A DNA stretch of 64,000 bases from Pollutibacter soli (GCA_029269725.1 JARJHS010000001.1:372001-436000), one strand, 5' to 3'. Counted from the stretch's first letter, positions 38,201 to 46,732 are shown. A program made the numbers and translations. Notes: generated by a model from the letters alone, not told the origin.

Positions 38201-38900
38201 GCAAAATATCATGTGCGTTGAAGTCGGTCTGATCAACATAATGCGAATCATTCGATGCAATCACCTTCACATTATATTTTTTCGCAAACTTTAACAGCAC
38301 TTTATTTACCTTTTCCTGTTCGGGTAGGCCATGCCGTTGTAATTCGACGTAATAGTCTTCCTGGAAAATATTCAGCCACCATTTGAACTCGTTTTCACCA
38401 TCTGCCTCTCCTTTTTTCAGAATGGTCTGCGGAACCAACGCGCCAAGGCAGCAAGTGGTTGCAATCAACCCCTCGTGATACTTGTGTATCAGGGTTTTAT
38501 CAATCCTTGGATACTTTCCGTACATGCCTTCGATAAAACCCAATGAAGTCAGTTTCACCAGGTTCTTATAGCCAGTTTCATTTTTGGCAAGAAGAATCTG
38601 GTGATGACGCGGATCCTTTTCTTCTTTGGAAAAAGTTTTTCGTGTACGATCAGTGGTGATATAAAATTCGCAGCCAACAATAGGCTTTACTTTCAGCGGA
38701 CTTTTTTTATCATCAGGATTAACCTTATGTTTATATGCCTCAGCAACAAATTGAAATACACCAAACATGTTACCATGATCGGTGATGGCAAGGGCAGACA
38801 TATTATCTTTGATCGCTTTCGAATATAACGCTTGAATTGAGGCAGCACCATCAAGTAAAGAGTACTGGGTATGGACATGCAAATGAGAGAACCTGTTCAT
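35265..38900 (-). CDS. dnaE: DNA polymerase III alpha subunit
   Basis: The 1211-residue product is the replicative polymerase. The N-terminal PHP domain begins FSHLHVHTQYSLLDGAAS. The palm carries VFIGPGRGSAAGSVVAYCVGIT and FLNPDRKSMPDIDTDFDDEGR, which holds the catalytic aspartates. Then come FNKSHSTCYAFVAYQTAYLK, a helix-hairpin-helix region near VGEAAVESIIEERKKRG, and an OB-fold region close to the C-terminus (FRLACLVTGSQHKLSRTGKKYGVLNLED). Length is normal for DnaE1. The ATG at 38900 lies inside the 5' region of a divergently read open frame that leads to the NlpC/P60 gene. Confidence 0.97.
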   Translation of the reverse strand: MNRFSHLHVHTQYSLLDGAASIQALYSKAIKDNMSALAITDHGNMFGVFQFVAEAYKHKVNPDDKKSPLKVKPIVGCEFYITTDRTRKTFSKEEKDPRHHQILLAKNETGYKNLVKLTSLGFIEGMYGKYPRIDKTLIHKYHEGLIATTCCLGALVPQTILKKGEADGENEFKWWLNIFQEDYYVELQRHGLPEQEKVNKVLLKFAKKYNVKVIASNDSHYVDQTDFNAHDILLCINTGEKLATPALREFTDDDVLAKNKRFAFPNDQFYFKTHDEMLSGFSDLEEAIDNTREIVDKVELLDLKRDILLPHFPVPKNFSTQEDYLEHLTWEGANKRYSEITPEIDERIRFELFTIRTMGFAGYFLIVSDFIRAGREIGVFIGPGRGSAAGSVVAYCVGITNIDPIKYNLLFERFLNPDRKSMPDIDTDFDDEGRQKVIDYVVGKYGQNQVAQIITYGTMAAKLSIKDVARVMDLPLVESNILTKMVPERPGISLKRILHAPISGEKSLEEKESLSADEIENVKKIRDIYKATEDVRSQVLHEAEILEGSVRNTGIHAAGIIIAPKDLTELIPVCTAKDSSLWVTQIEGSVIEEAGVIKMDFLGLRTLNILKTALELIKLNYGLEIDIDTIPLNDEKTFQLYQKGETIGTFQFESPGMQKYLRELKPDQFDDLIAMNALYRPGPLAYIPNFIDRKHGRETITYDLPEMEEYLRETYGITVYQEQVMLLAQKLAGFSKGDADVLRKAMGKKQKAVLDKMKGQFIAGASAKGFAVDKLEKIWTDWEAFAQYAFNKSHSTCYAFVAYQTAYLKSHYPAEFMAAVLNHAGNIEKITFFMEECKRMGLKVLGPDINESLKGFAVNNKGEIRIGLGGLKGVGEAAVESIIEERKKRGPFKTVFDLVKRVNQRTANKKSLESLATAGAFDFYPDLHRAQYFHVADGETVSGLEKIIKYGNIWQSQSTNNANTLFGDLPVMHDIPPPKIPDCPTWSLTELLDKEKEITGMFLSGHPLDHYRFEMKHYDITSVAAFNEFKESIATQPQPTKPFRLACLVTGSQHKLSRTGKKYGVLNLEDFSGKFELTLFGDVYVKYANYFVTGTCVFITGKFEKWESRNEWNFRVSEICLLETIRKTLTRQMQLHINPNLFTEQQLEFLERNVKTHPGKARLKFVFQELKGDKQVVFHSRDKGFEMNDEMAAFLYENPDLSVTVETISPN

Positions 38901-39035
38901 TTGTTAAAGATGGTCTTAAATTTGTGCAGAAACACACGAAGTTCGGTAATAATCAGGCGTATGTCGCGTTTGATTTTCCACAAAACTTGCATATCGGGGA
39001 TGCATTTATTATTTTGTTTGACTAAACGGACGGTC

Positions 39036-39722
39036 TTGAAACTTCTGAAACCCTACATGGCCATACTGGTCCTGCCAGTATTTCTATTCAGCTGCTCGGC
39101 CCAGAAAAAAGCAGCCGGAACATCTGCCAGTCACCGGACTAACGGTTCCCCTTTTATTGAAAATATCTCGGTTTCCTCATCAGGAAGCGGAAAATCCAAA
39201 CAATCGGAGCCCAACCTGCCCGATCTGAAAGACAATTACAGCTACCAGGTGGAAATTGGTAATATGGCGAATATTGAGCAATCGTTACCAAAACAGTTCA
39301 AATACGCGATCCTGCTGGATGTCGATGTGGAAGAACTTAATAACCAGGACCTGCTGGATTATATTGATTCCTGGTGGGGTACGCCATATCGCTATGGCGG
39401 AAACTCGACTGATGGAATCGATTGTTCAGCTTTTACCCAGGGTTTGCTTTCTGCTGTCTATAATATCGAAATCCCCAGGATTGCCCGCGAACAGAAGAAG
39501 CACTGCGTCAGCATAAAATCTGCCCGTCTTCAAACCGGGGATCTCGTATTCTTCAATACGCGCGGCGGAGTTTCGCATGTCGGCATCTATCTCTGCAATA
39601 ATAAGTTCGTACATGCTTCAACCTCCAACGGAGTCACGATCAGCGATCTTGATGATCAATATTGGAGCAGGAAATATGTCGGTGCCGGAAGGCCGAAAGG
39701 AGAAGCAGTAGCTAAGGATTAA
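39036..39722 (+). CDS. NlpC/P60 (C40) family cell-wall peptidase, lipoprotein
   Basis: The C-terminal domain (about 110-220) has the NlpC/P60 triad: DGIDCSAFTQ (catalytic Cys), SHVGIYL (His) and HAST (third polar residue). The family cleaves D-gamma-glutamyl-meso-diaminopimelate bonds in peptidoglycan. The open frame runs up to 38871, inside dnaE's start, but the sequence before 39036 does not look like protein. I choose the TTG at 39036 because it gives a lipoprotein signal, KLLKPYMAILVLPVFLFSC, with the Lys residues needed in front of the hydrophobic stretch; an ATG at 39057 is the alternative. A TAAATTTG element at 38917-38924 could be its -7 box. Confidence 0.88.
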   Translation: MKLLKPYMAILVLPVFLFSCSAQKKAAGTSASHRTNGSPFIENISVSSSGSGKSKQSEPNLPDLKDNYSYQVEIGNMANIEQSLPKQFKYAILLDVDVEELNNQDLLDYIDSWWGTPYRYGGNSTDGIDCSAFTQGLLSAVYNIEIPRIAREQKKHCVSIKSARLQTGDLVFFNTRGGVSHVGIYLCNNKFVHASTSNGVTISDLDDQYWSRKYVGAGRPKGEAVAKD

Positions 39723-39740
39723 GTGGTAAGTTTTGGGTAT

Positions 39741-39768
39741 AACGTAAAACGTAGAACGTAAAACGCAG
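39741..39768. repeat. Degenerate 7-nt tandem array (left arm of an inverted pair)
   Basis: Four heptads, AACGTAA, AACGTAG, AACGTAA, AACGCAG, follow the NlpC/P60 stop codon. They are complementary in type to the AACGTTC array at 39841-39875 across a 72-base centre. Confidence 0.8.
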
Positions 39769-39840
39769 GCTTATCAGGATGTTGTTTGTTTAATTAAATT
39801 CCCCCGGCAAATCATCAAACACAAACCAATCGCGAGTATC

Positions 39841-39875
39841 AACGTTCAACGTTAAACGTTCAACGTTCTACGTTA
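39841..39875. repeat. Degenerate 7-nt tandem array (right arm of an inverted pair)
   Basis: Five heptads (AACGTTC, AACGTTA, AACGTTC, AACGTTC, TACGTTA) end 4 bases before the stop of the convergent M1 peptidase gene. A TCGCGAG motif sits just upstream, as at 3623. Confidence 0.82.
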
Positions 39876-39878
39876 AAC

Positions 39879-41591
39879 CTAATTGAGTGAGCTGTTCTTT
39901 ACCTTGCTATTCACCGCAGGTACCTGTTCTTCTCTTACATAAAAATTCGGATCCACTTTTACGGATTGAATATTGCTTTTCAGTTTCAGATCTTTTGATG
40001 CTGTACCAGGATAAATCCACTGCGATTCACCGCCATTGATACTAATCTTCACCGGTACATCATATCCTGGAATGCAATCTGTCCAGCGGTAACTTAATGT
40101 TTTTCCCTTCACACTGTATTCCAGTTTTGGAATAAGAATATGTCTTAGGTATTGATCAAATAATTTTGAAAGATCGCGACCGGCTTTTTTGCTCCAGTAT
40201 TTTTCGATATCAGCAGTGTTTGCCGTTGTATGATACCAGGTCGAACTCATTTCGCGTAATGCCTGGCGAAATGCTTCATCGTCTTTGAAGAACTGCCTGA
40301 AATAATGGATCAGGTTGCCTCCCTTATAGTACATATCACCTGAGCCTTCTTCATTTACTCCATAAGGACCGATGATCGGGCTCTTGTTTTGTATCAAAGC
40401 CCTTGTTCCGCTTACATAGGCCAATCCTGCTTCTTTCCCGCTCTGGCATTGCGTATAAATGGTTTCGCTGTAATTGGTAAAACCTTCATGCAGCCACATA
40501 TCGGCGATATCATTTGAAGTGATATTGTTTCCAAACCATTCGTGACCACTTTCATGAATGATGATAAAATCCCATTTCAACCCGTATCCCGATCCGGAAA
40601 GGTCGCGTCCGCGATAACCGTTCTGGTAGCCGTTACCGTAAGCCACTGCACTCTGATGTTCCATACCAAGATGAGGCGATTCAACCAGCTTGAATCCATC
40701 TTCATAAAAAGGATATGGCCCAAACCAGTATTCAAAGCATTTGAGCATCAGCGGTGCCTGCTGAAATTGCGTTTTTGCTTTTTCGAGATTATAATCCAGC
40801 ACCCAATAGCTGCAATCCAGGTTCCCTTTCTCCCCGGCATAATTCTCAATCCAGTTTACATATTTGCCAATGTAAGGAATGATATTATAACTGTTGATTG
40901 GGTTGGTGACCGCCCAGGTCCAGGTGATCTTTCCTTCGCCAGCCAGTTTTTTTTCACGAAGGCGACCATTGCCCACGGCTGTCAGTGTATCCGGCACCGT
41001 TATACTTAAAGTAGCGCTGTCAGGCTCGTCGCTCTGGTGATCTTTACATGGGAACCACACACTGGCACCAAGGCCCTGGCAAGCCACACTCATCCATGGA
41101 TTTCCGGCTTTATCTTTTACAAAAATCCAACCGCCGTCCCATGGCGGATTTTTCGCAACCTTTGGTCCGCCGGCATATTCCAGCATTACTTCCTGTGCTG
41201 AACCTATCGCTGGTGTGTTAGGAAATTGCAGATAAGCAACATTCCCATCCCGCGTGATCTGCAGTGGCTGCCCATTCCATGTTGCTGCCGTGAGTTCCAT
41301 TGGTTGCTGCAAATCAATCTGCATTCGATTGCCTGATTTTATCACCTGGAAACCCATCACCACATTTCCCGAGATTTTTCTGGAGTTATAATCCGGCGTA
41401 ACAGAAACCGCATAGTGTTTTACATCCCACCACCCACGATCTTCATTGATCGTACCACGTAAAGTATCCTGTTTTGAATATGATTTTGCTTGTCCGTTAA
41501 GTTGTGCCTGTATACCAGTAGTGATGAAAGTCAGACTCAGAAAAAACAATGGAGCTGCAAGGGTACGGCAGATTTTTGAAGGTTTTCTCAT
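39879..41591 (-). CDS. Secreted M1-family zinc aminopeptidase-like protein
   Basis: The 570-residue product has a signal peptide ending TTGIQAQ (about residue 30), an N-terminal beta-sandwich domain, and a thermolysin-like domain. The zinc motif is HESGH (346-350), with the third ligand Glu 369 in LHEGFTNYSE, and the exopeptidase motif appears as LGMEHQ (308-313) in place of the usual GAMEN. M1 enzymes remove N-terminal amino acids from peptides. It lacks the long C-terminal helical domain of PepN, as do many secreted Bacteroidota members. It is divergent from the peptide-binding lipoprotein gene. Confidence 0.92.
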   Translation of the reverse strand: MRKPSKICRTLAAPLFFLSLTFITTGIQAQLNGQAKSYSKQDTLRGTINEDRGWWDVKHYAVSVTPDYNSRKISGNVVMGFQVIKSGNRMQIDLQQPMELTAATWNGQPLQITRDGNVAYLQFPNTPAIGSAQEVMLEYAGGPKVAKNPPWDGGWIFVKDKAGNPWMSVACQGLGASVWFPCKDHQSDEPDSATLSITVPDTLTAVGNGRLREKKLAGEGKITWTWAVTNPINSYNIIPYIGKYVNWIENYAGEKGNLDCSYWVLDYNLEKAKTQFQQAPLMLKCFEYWFGPYPFYEDGFKLVESPHLGMEHQSAVAYGNGYQNGYRGRDLSGSGYGLKWDFIIIHESGHEWFGNNITSNDIADMWLHEGFTNYSETIYTQCQSGKEAGLAYVSGTRALIQNKSPIIGPYGVNEEGSGDMYYKGGNLIHYFRQFFKDDEAFRQALREMSSTWYHTTANTADIEKYWSKKAGRDLSKLFDQYLRHILIPKLEYSVKGKTLSYRWTDCIPGYDVPVKISINGGESQWIYPGTASKDLKLKSNIQSVKVDPNFYVREEQVPAVNSKVKNSSLN

Positions 41592-41644
41592 TGATGTAAA
41601 TTGTTTATCCGGCAGACCTTTCAGCCGGAATAAGCTATAAATTT

Positions 41645-43306
41645 ATGGGCTTATCCACAATACCTGTAATGATTCTTTTACGAACGGTCAGCCTTTCAAT
41701 TATTGTTTGTATTTATACCCTTTCCGGATGCAGTGGGAACCCTGATTCCCGAAATGATACCTTTTATTACAATCAACCTGAAGGCATCCGCACACTTGAT
41801 CCTGCCTATGCAAAAAATCAGCCGGTGATGTGGGCAGTACATCAATTGTATAATACATTAACTGAGGTCGACAGCCAATTAAATATTGTACCGGCTCTTG
41901 CAAAAGAATGGACACTTTCTGAGGATAGGCTCATCTATAAGTTTCTTCTTCGAAACGATGTTAATTTTCAGGATCATGCTGTTTTCGCCGGTGGAAGAGG
42001 CAGGAAACTGGTTGCTGCAGATGTAGTTTACAGCTTCAACAGAATTATCGATCCTGCAGTTGCCAGTTCAGGTGCCTGGATATTTAACAGCAGAGTTGCA
42101 ACAAATGATCCTTTTGTTGCCGTGAATGATTCTGTATTCGAGTTGAGATTGATCAGGCCCTGTCATCCGATACTCGGAATATTAAGCATGCAATACTGTT
42201 CGATTGTTCCGCATGAAGCTGTTGAAAAATATGGAAAGGATTTTGGACGCCATCCCGTAGGTACCGGACCATTTCAGCTAAAGTCCTGGGATGAAGGGCA
42301 GACGATGATTCTGCTTAAAAATAAAAATTACTATGAAAAAGATGAAAGCGGTTATACCTTGCCGTATCTCGATGCTGTAAAGGTTTCTTTCCTGGACAAT
42401 AAAACGGCTGAATTCCTCGAGTTCCAGCAGGGTCGATTGGATTTTATCAATGATATCGATCCGAATTTTAAAGATGAAATACTAACACGGAACGGAGGAT
42501 TGAAGAAAGAGTGGGAAGGAAAGATTCAGTTGTTTAAACATCCCTATCTGAATACGGAATACCTGGGTTTTCTCTCGGACGACAATAGTCCGCTTCTGAA
42601 AAATTCACCATTGCGTTTGCGGCAGGTTCGTCAGGCAATGAACTACGCGATAGATAAGAGAAAGATGATGTTGTACCTGCGCAATTCCATTGGTACACCT
42701 GCGGAAAACGGTTTTGTTCCTGATGCATTACCGGGGTTTGATAAGGGTTCGGTACAGGGTTACATTTATGACAAATCAAAAGCAGCTGCCTTGCTTGCAG
42801 AAGCAGGATTTCCTGGCGGTAAGGGATTGCCGGTTACCAAGTTGATCACAACTCCCGTATATGCTGAACTCGGCGCTTTTATCGTGAGGCAATTCGAAGA
42901 ATCCGGAATTCCTGTTCAGCTGGAAACGGTACAGAGAAGTACATTGCTTGAACAGATCGCCGGTGAACAGGTGTTGTTTTTCCGCGGAAGCTGGATTGGC
43001 GATTATCCCGATCCTGAAAACTATCTCAGTGTATTCTATGGTAAAAACCCGGTGCCTCCCAACAACACACGCTTCAGTAATAAACAGTATGATCAATTAT
43101 ATGAAGAGGCGATACAGGAAACCAACGATTCATTACGACTTCAACTGTACCGAAAAATGGATCAGCTGGCAATGAACGAAGCTCCGGTCATTCCACTTTG
43201 GTATGATATGGCAATACATCTTGTAAGCCCCAATATCAGCGGGTTTGGACCGAATGGTTTGAATATGCTGGAGTTGAGGAGGGTGAGGAAAGGGAAGGCC
43301 GGGTGA
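41645..43306 (+). CDS. Peptide/nickel-type ABC transporter substrate-binding lipoprotein (SBP family 5)
   Basis: The 553-residue product has a lipoprotein signal ending YTLSGC (Cys 29) and the family 5 solute-binding fold. Landmarks are EGIRTLDPAYAKNQPVMWAVHQLYNTL, then LAKEWTLSEDRLIYKFLLRNDVNFQD, RHPVGTGPFQLKSWDEGQTMILLKNKNYY, RQAMNYAIDKRKMM and the C-terminal APVIPLWYDM. Such proteins capture oligopeptides for a DppBCDF-type importer, but no permease or ATPase gene is nearby. A second ATG at 41669 would give a shorter, equally good signal peptide, so the start is uncertain by eight codons. Being divergent from a secreted aminopeptidase suggests a shared role in peptide use. Confidence 0.88.
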   Translation: MGLSTIPVMILLRTVSLSIIVCIYTLSGCSGNPDSRNDTFYYNQPEGIRTLDPAYAKNQPVMWAVHQLYNTLTEVDSQLNIVPALAKEWTLSEDRLIYKFLLRNDVNFQDHAVFAGGRGRKLVAADVVYSFNRIIDPAVASSGAWIFNSRVATNDPFVAVNDSVFELRLIRPCHPILGILSMQYCSIVPHEAVEKYGKDFGRHPVGTGPFQLKSWDEGQTMILLKNKNYYEKDESGYTLPYLDAVKVSFLDNKTAEFLEFQQGRLDFINDIDPNFKDEILTRNGGLKKEWEGKIQLFKHPYLNTEYLGFLSDDNSPLLKNSPLRLRQVRQAMNYAIDKRKMMLYLRNSIGTPAENGFVPDALPGFDKGSVQGYIYDKSKAAALLAEAGFPGGKGLPVTKLITTPVYAELGAFIVRQFEESGIPVQLETVQRSTLLEQIAGEQVLFFRGSWIGDYPDPENYLSVFYGKNPVPPNNTRFSNKQYDQLYEEAIQETNDSLRLQLYRKMDQLAMNEAPVIPLWYDMAIHLVSPNISGFGPNGLNMLELRRVRKGKAG

Positions 43307-43696
43307 AGTTTACAGCTCACAGTTCACCGTTCACAATTGAAACAGCCAGCCTGCCGTCAGGCAGGTTCATAATTCATAGTTTGAACAGCCAGTTTAAAGT
43401 TTATAATCACTTCCAAATTGATCACAATCAATTCACCCAAAAATGTAGGTATGCCATGCCTGGCGTCCCTGCATTTTTATAAAAAAATCAAAATGATATC
43501 GATTACTAAAAATCATTGACCCTTAAAATCGTAGAGACGTCATGCATGACGTCTCTACGATTTTAAGGGTCCTGAAACATATCAAGGCACCGATTTATTC
43601 AACATTCAGCTGAATCTGCTACTTTTTTTCATTACATCAGGAACATAAATCAATCAACCGCCGGCTGTTCCCTACTTACTACTTGCTACTTACTAC
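43307..43696. repeat. Repeat-rich non-coding gap: heptad arrays plus two related palindromes
   Basis: No gene is supported here. Heptad arrays lie at 43309-43343 (TTTACAG, CTCACAG, TTCACCG, TTCACAA), 43365-43385 (GTTCATA, ATTCATA) and 43673-43700 (TACTTAC, TACTTGC, TACTTAC, TACTCAC). A short CCTGCC-GTCA-GGCAGG hairpin sits at about 43351. Two palindromes follow, an imperfect one at 43440-43478 and a perfect one at 43518-43571. The gap lies between two convergent genes. Confidence 0.75.
43518..43571. repeat. Perfect 54-bp palindrome
   Basis: Arms 43518-43544 and 43545-43571 are exact reverse complements, 27 bases each with no spacer. The core includes TAGAGACGTCATG and its complement. It has no T-run and lies midway between convergent genes. 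The right half resembles the imperfect palindrome 43440-43478 at 13 of 17 central positions. Confidence 0.92.
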
Positions 43697-44347
43697 TCAC
43701 TGTTTCGCTTTAGCCTTAAACACCTTTTCAAACTTCTCCAGCTTGGGCCTGATTACAAAATAACAATACGGTTGATTTGGATTGTTCTTGTAATAATTCT
43801 GATGGTAATCTTCTGCCGGATAAAAGTTTTTGAACTTTTCAATCACGGTAACAATGGGTTTTCCGAAGGCACCACTCTTATCCAATTCTTCTTTATAATG
43901 AACGGCTTTCTTATGCTGATCTTCATTATGATAAAATATCGCGCTGCGGTATTGCGGGCCTACATCATTACCCTGGCGGTCCATCGTGGTAGGGTCATGT
44001 GTCTGCCAGAAAACTTCAAGAATTTCGTCAATACTAACCTTTGAAGGATCATAAGTAAGCTGTACAACTTCTACGTGCCCGGTATTTTTTTCACATACCT
44101 GCTCATAAGTTGGATTTGCCACATGGCCTCCACTGTATCCACTCTGTACTTTCACTACGCCCTCCATTTGCTGGAAGATCGCTTCTGTACACCAAAAACA
44201 TCCAGAACCAAGCGTGATGGTTTCTGTATTCATATTTGAAATATATTTCGCGTTTGTAAACTGGGTCGACCCGGGAGATTCGTGTTGCGTGCACGAAAAA
44301 AGAGCTGCGGTGAGCACCGCAATTCCTGCGAAAACTGACTTTATCAT
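43697..44347 (-). CDS. msrA: Peptide-methionine (S)-S-oxide reductase MsrA, lipoprotein form
   Basis: The 216-residue product has a lipoprotein-type signal (LTAALFSC, Cys 19) and then the MsrA catalytic motif GSGCFWCTE, where the first Cys is the nucleophile. The domain continues with GVVKVQSGYSGGHVANPTYEQVC, then HDPTTMDRQGNDVGPQYRSAIFY and FYPAEDYHQNYY. MsrA repairs oxidised methionine; the signal puts this one in the envelope, where it would protect exported proteins. There is no fused MsrB domain. A heptad array overlaps its stop codon. It is divergent from mutS2. Confidence 0.95.
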   Translation of the reverse strand: MIKSVFAGIAVLTAALFSCTQHESPGSTQFTNAKYISNMNTETITLGSGCFWCTEAIFQQMEGVVKVQSGYSGGHVANPTYEQVCEKNTGHVEVVQLTYDPSKVSIDEILEVFWQTHDPTTMDRQGNDVGPQYRSAIFYHNEDQHKKAVHYKEELDKSGAFGKPIVTVIEKFKNFYPAEDYHQNYYKNNPNQPYCYFVIRPKLEKFEKVFKAKAKQ

Positions 44348-44547
44348 TGCCTCAAGTAAATTTAGTTCATGCGTCTACAAAGTTCCGTGTTGGATATCTT
44401 ATCTCCAACGCATTTAACTTAATACTGATATAATGTTCCATGTAAATGTACGGTTTTAACAATACGTTAAGTGAGCAGTGGTGATAATCTGGAACAGATT
44501 ATTTTCCTTTTTCATACTAACTTTACCGGTTTTACTGATCGACTTTC

Positions 44548-46674
44548 ATGAAGTTATTTCCCGAATCTGCAGGCGTTCAACTGGAGTTTGATAAAGTACG
44601 GCACCTCCTTGCCGAACATACCAGGACCATCTACGCAAAAGAAAAAGCGTTGGATCTCCGTGTGCACACACGCAAGGAATACATAGAAACCGAATTACAA
44701 CAAAGTCAGTCATACTTATATATTCTTCAGCAGGGGCAACCATTCCCCAATGATTTTATCCAGAATATTTCCCGTGAACTTCAGCTGCTCGGTATTCCAG
44801 GAGCCGTATTAAGTGCAGAAGATTTTTTGCAGGTCAGGCGTCTCGCTGAAAATACAAAAGATATTTTCAGATGGTTCGATGCTGACCGCCAATCGGCGTA
44901 CGAATCTTTATACCGTGTGATTTCTTCAACACACTACGAAAAAATAATTCTTCAGCAGATTGATGAAATACTCGATGAGCAGGGCGTTGTAAAAGACAAT
45001 GCTTCAGAAGGGTTGTCGTCGATAAGAATGAGTTTATACCGGAAACGTGGGGAACTCCGGAGATTGTTTGACAGGATAGTTCAAAAACTCAGTAAGTCAG
45101 GATATACTGCAGATATTGATGAAGCATTTCTTAACGGCCGTCGTGTTGTTGCGATTTATGCCGAGCACAAAAGACAGGTGAAGGGTATTCTCCATGGGGA
45201 AAGTGACACACGCAGAACCTCCTATATCGAACCGGAAGAAACCATCGAACTCAATAATGATATTTTTTCTCTCGAGAACGAAGAACGCGCAGAAGTGTAT
45301 CGCATTCTGAGAAAACTGACTGAACTACTCTCATCGCATGCGCCTCTATTGAAAACCTGGTTTACCATCGCAGGTGAATTTGATTTTATAAGGGCAAAGG
45401 CCAAACTGGCTTCAGACTTACATGCAGTTCATCCGCAGATTTCTGATCGCTCAGGAATCGACCTGATAAAAGCCTATCATCCATTATTATTTCTTTATAA
45501 CAAAAAGAACGGCAAGCCTGTAGTACCTGTCAATATTCAACTGAATGATAAAAACAGGATACTCGTAATTTCTGGTCCAAATGCTGGTGGAAAAACAGTT
45601 ACATTAAAAACCGTTGGGTTATTACAACTCATGGTGCAAAGCGGTTTGCTTGTTCCTGTTCATCCCGATTCCAGTTTCGGGATTTTCAAACAACTGATGA
45701 TTCATATAGGCGATACGCAGAGCATAGAGTTCGAATTGAGTACTTATAGTGCTCATTTGAAGAATATGAAGTCTTTTATGGAGCAGGCGAATGGAAGAAC
45801 GTTGTTCTTTATTGATGAATTAGGAAGTGGAAGCGATCCTGATCTGGGTGGTGCTTTTGCGGAAGTGTTTCTTGAAGAGTTACTGAAAAAACATGCGATT
45901 GGTATTGTAACCACGCATTACCTGAACCTGAAAGTAATGGCCAGCAAAACAGCTGGCATCGTGAATGGTTCGATGGCATTTGACGAGAAAAATCTTTTGC
46001 CTCTGTACCAACTCAATATTGGTAAGCCCGGGAGTTCCTATACTTTTTCAATTGCCGAGAGAATAGGATTGAATCCACAGTTGATCAATCGTGCGCGTCA
46101 GTTGGTGGATGACAATCATTTTAAGCTCGACAAGCTCTTAAACGCAACTGAACAGGATCTGCGAAAAATTCAACAGAAGGAAAAAGAATTACAGAGCTTA
46201 TTGAAAGAGAATGAGAAGTTAAAAAAAGAAATGACCCAGTTGCTGGATAAAGAGAAACACAGGCAACAAGTCGAATTGCTCAAACAACAGAACCGTATAA
46301 CCGAAGAACGCATCGCCTATTTGAAAGACATGGAGCGAAAGCTTCGTCAATTGGTATTCGACTGGCGCCGCGCAGAATCTGACAGTGATAAAAAAGATAT
46401 CATGCGCCAGATGCAGGCCCTTCTGTTCAAGCAAAAAGAAAAACAGGTCAGCGAAAAAGTGAAGAAAAAATTCGACGAGAAATACGTGGAGTTGAATGAA
46501 GAACCGCGCGAAGGGGGAAAGGTGTTAATGAAACAAAATAACCAGGTAGGATTACTTACGGAGATACGTGGAAAGAAAGCCATTGTGCAATTAGGCGTTG
46601 TGCCAATAACAGTTGAGTTGAAAGATCTGATTGCGGTGAAGGATAAAGAAGAAGCGGGAGAGGTGGAAAGTTGA
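44548..46674 (+). CDS. mutS2: MutS2-type ATPase/endonuclease, short form without a Smr domain
   Basis: The 708-residue product has the MutS2 order: an N-terminal helical region, RTSYIEPEETIELNNDI clamp region, Walker A SGPNAGGKT (near 345), FIDELGSGSDPDLGGAF Walker B, and ATTHYLNLK-type switch (TTHYLNLKVMA). A long coiled coil covers about 535-640. Typical MutS2 proteins carry a C-terminal Smr nuclease domain (about 80 residues); here the chain ends soon after a short KOW-like segment and no Smr motif is visible. MutS2 acts against recombination intermediates or on collided ribosomes in other bacteria. Without Smr, the cleavage function is doubtful. Stop codon overlaps a heptad array. Confidence 0.9.
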   Translation: MKLFPESAGVQLEFDKVRHLLAEHTRTIYAKEKALDLRVHTRKEYIETELQQSQSYLYILQQGQPFPNDFIQNISRELQLLGIPGAVLSAEDFLQVRRLAENTKDIFRWFDADRQSAYESLYRVISSTHYEKIILQQIDEILDEQGVVKDNASEGLSSIRMSLYRKRGELRRLFDRIVQKLSKSGYTADIDEAFLNGRRVVAIYAEHKRQVKGILHGESDTRRTSYIEPEETIELNNDIFSLENEERAEVYRILRKLTELLSSHAPLLKTWFTIAGEFDFIRAKAKLASDLHAVHPQISDRSGIDLIKAYHPLLFLYNKKNGKPVVPVNIQLNDKNRILVISGPNAGGKTVTLKTVGLLQLMVQSGLLVPVHPDSSFGIFKQLMIHIGDTQSIEFELSTYSAHLKNMKSFMEQANGRTLFFIDELGSGSDPDLGGAFAEVFLEELLKKHAIGIVTTHYLNLKVMASKTAGIVNGSMAFDEKNLLPLYQLNIGKPGSSYTFSIAERIGLNPQLINRARQLVDDNHFKLDKLLNATEQDLRKIQQKEKELQSLLKENEKLKKEMTQLLDKEKHRQQVELLKQQNRITEERIAYLKDMERKLRQLVFDWRRAESDSDKKDIMRQMQALLFKQKEKQVSEKVKKKFDEKYVELNEEPREGGKVLMKQNNQVGLLTEIRGKKAIVQLGVVPITVELKDLIAVKDKEEAGEVES

Positions 46675-46708
46675 ACGTTAAACGTTGAACGTTCAGCGTT
46701 GTACGTTT
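46674..46708. repeat. Degenerate 7-nt tandem array
   Basis: Five heptads (AACGTTA, AACGTTG, AACGTTC, AGCGTTG, TACGTTT) begin at the last base of the mutS2 stop codon and end 24 bases before the PQQ dehydrogenase start. Confidence 0.82.
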
Positions 46709-46732
46709 AACCCAAAATCAGTACTTTGGCTG

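Noticed and set aside
37404-38294. Open frame of 296 codons on the plus strand
   Set aside because: It lies fully antisense within dnaE, shows no family features and has a composition typical of a reverse-frame shadow.
38871-39035. N-terminal extension of the NlpC/P60 frame
   Set aside because: The extra 55 codons overlap the dnaE start and do not resemble protein; the lipoprotein signal begins at 39036 or 39057.
40542-41009. Open frame of 155 codons on the plus strand
   Set aside because: Antisense to the M1 peptidase gene; no signal, domain or plausible start region.
43518-43571. Rho-independent terminator
   Set aside because: The palindrome has no loop and no T-run; it may still block transcription but does not fit the terminator pattern.
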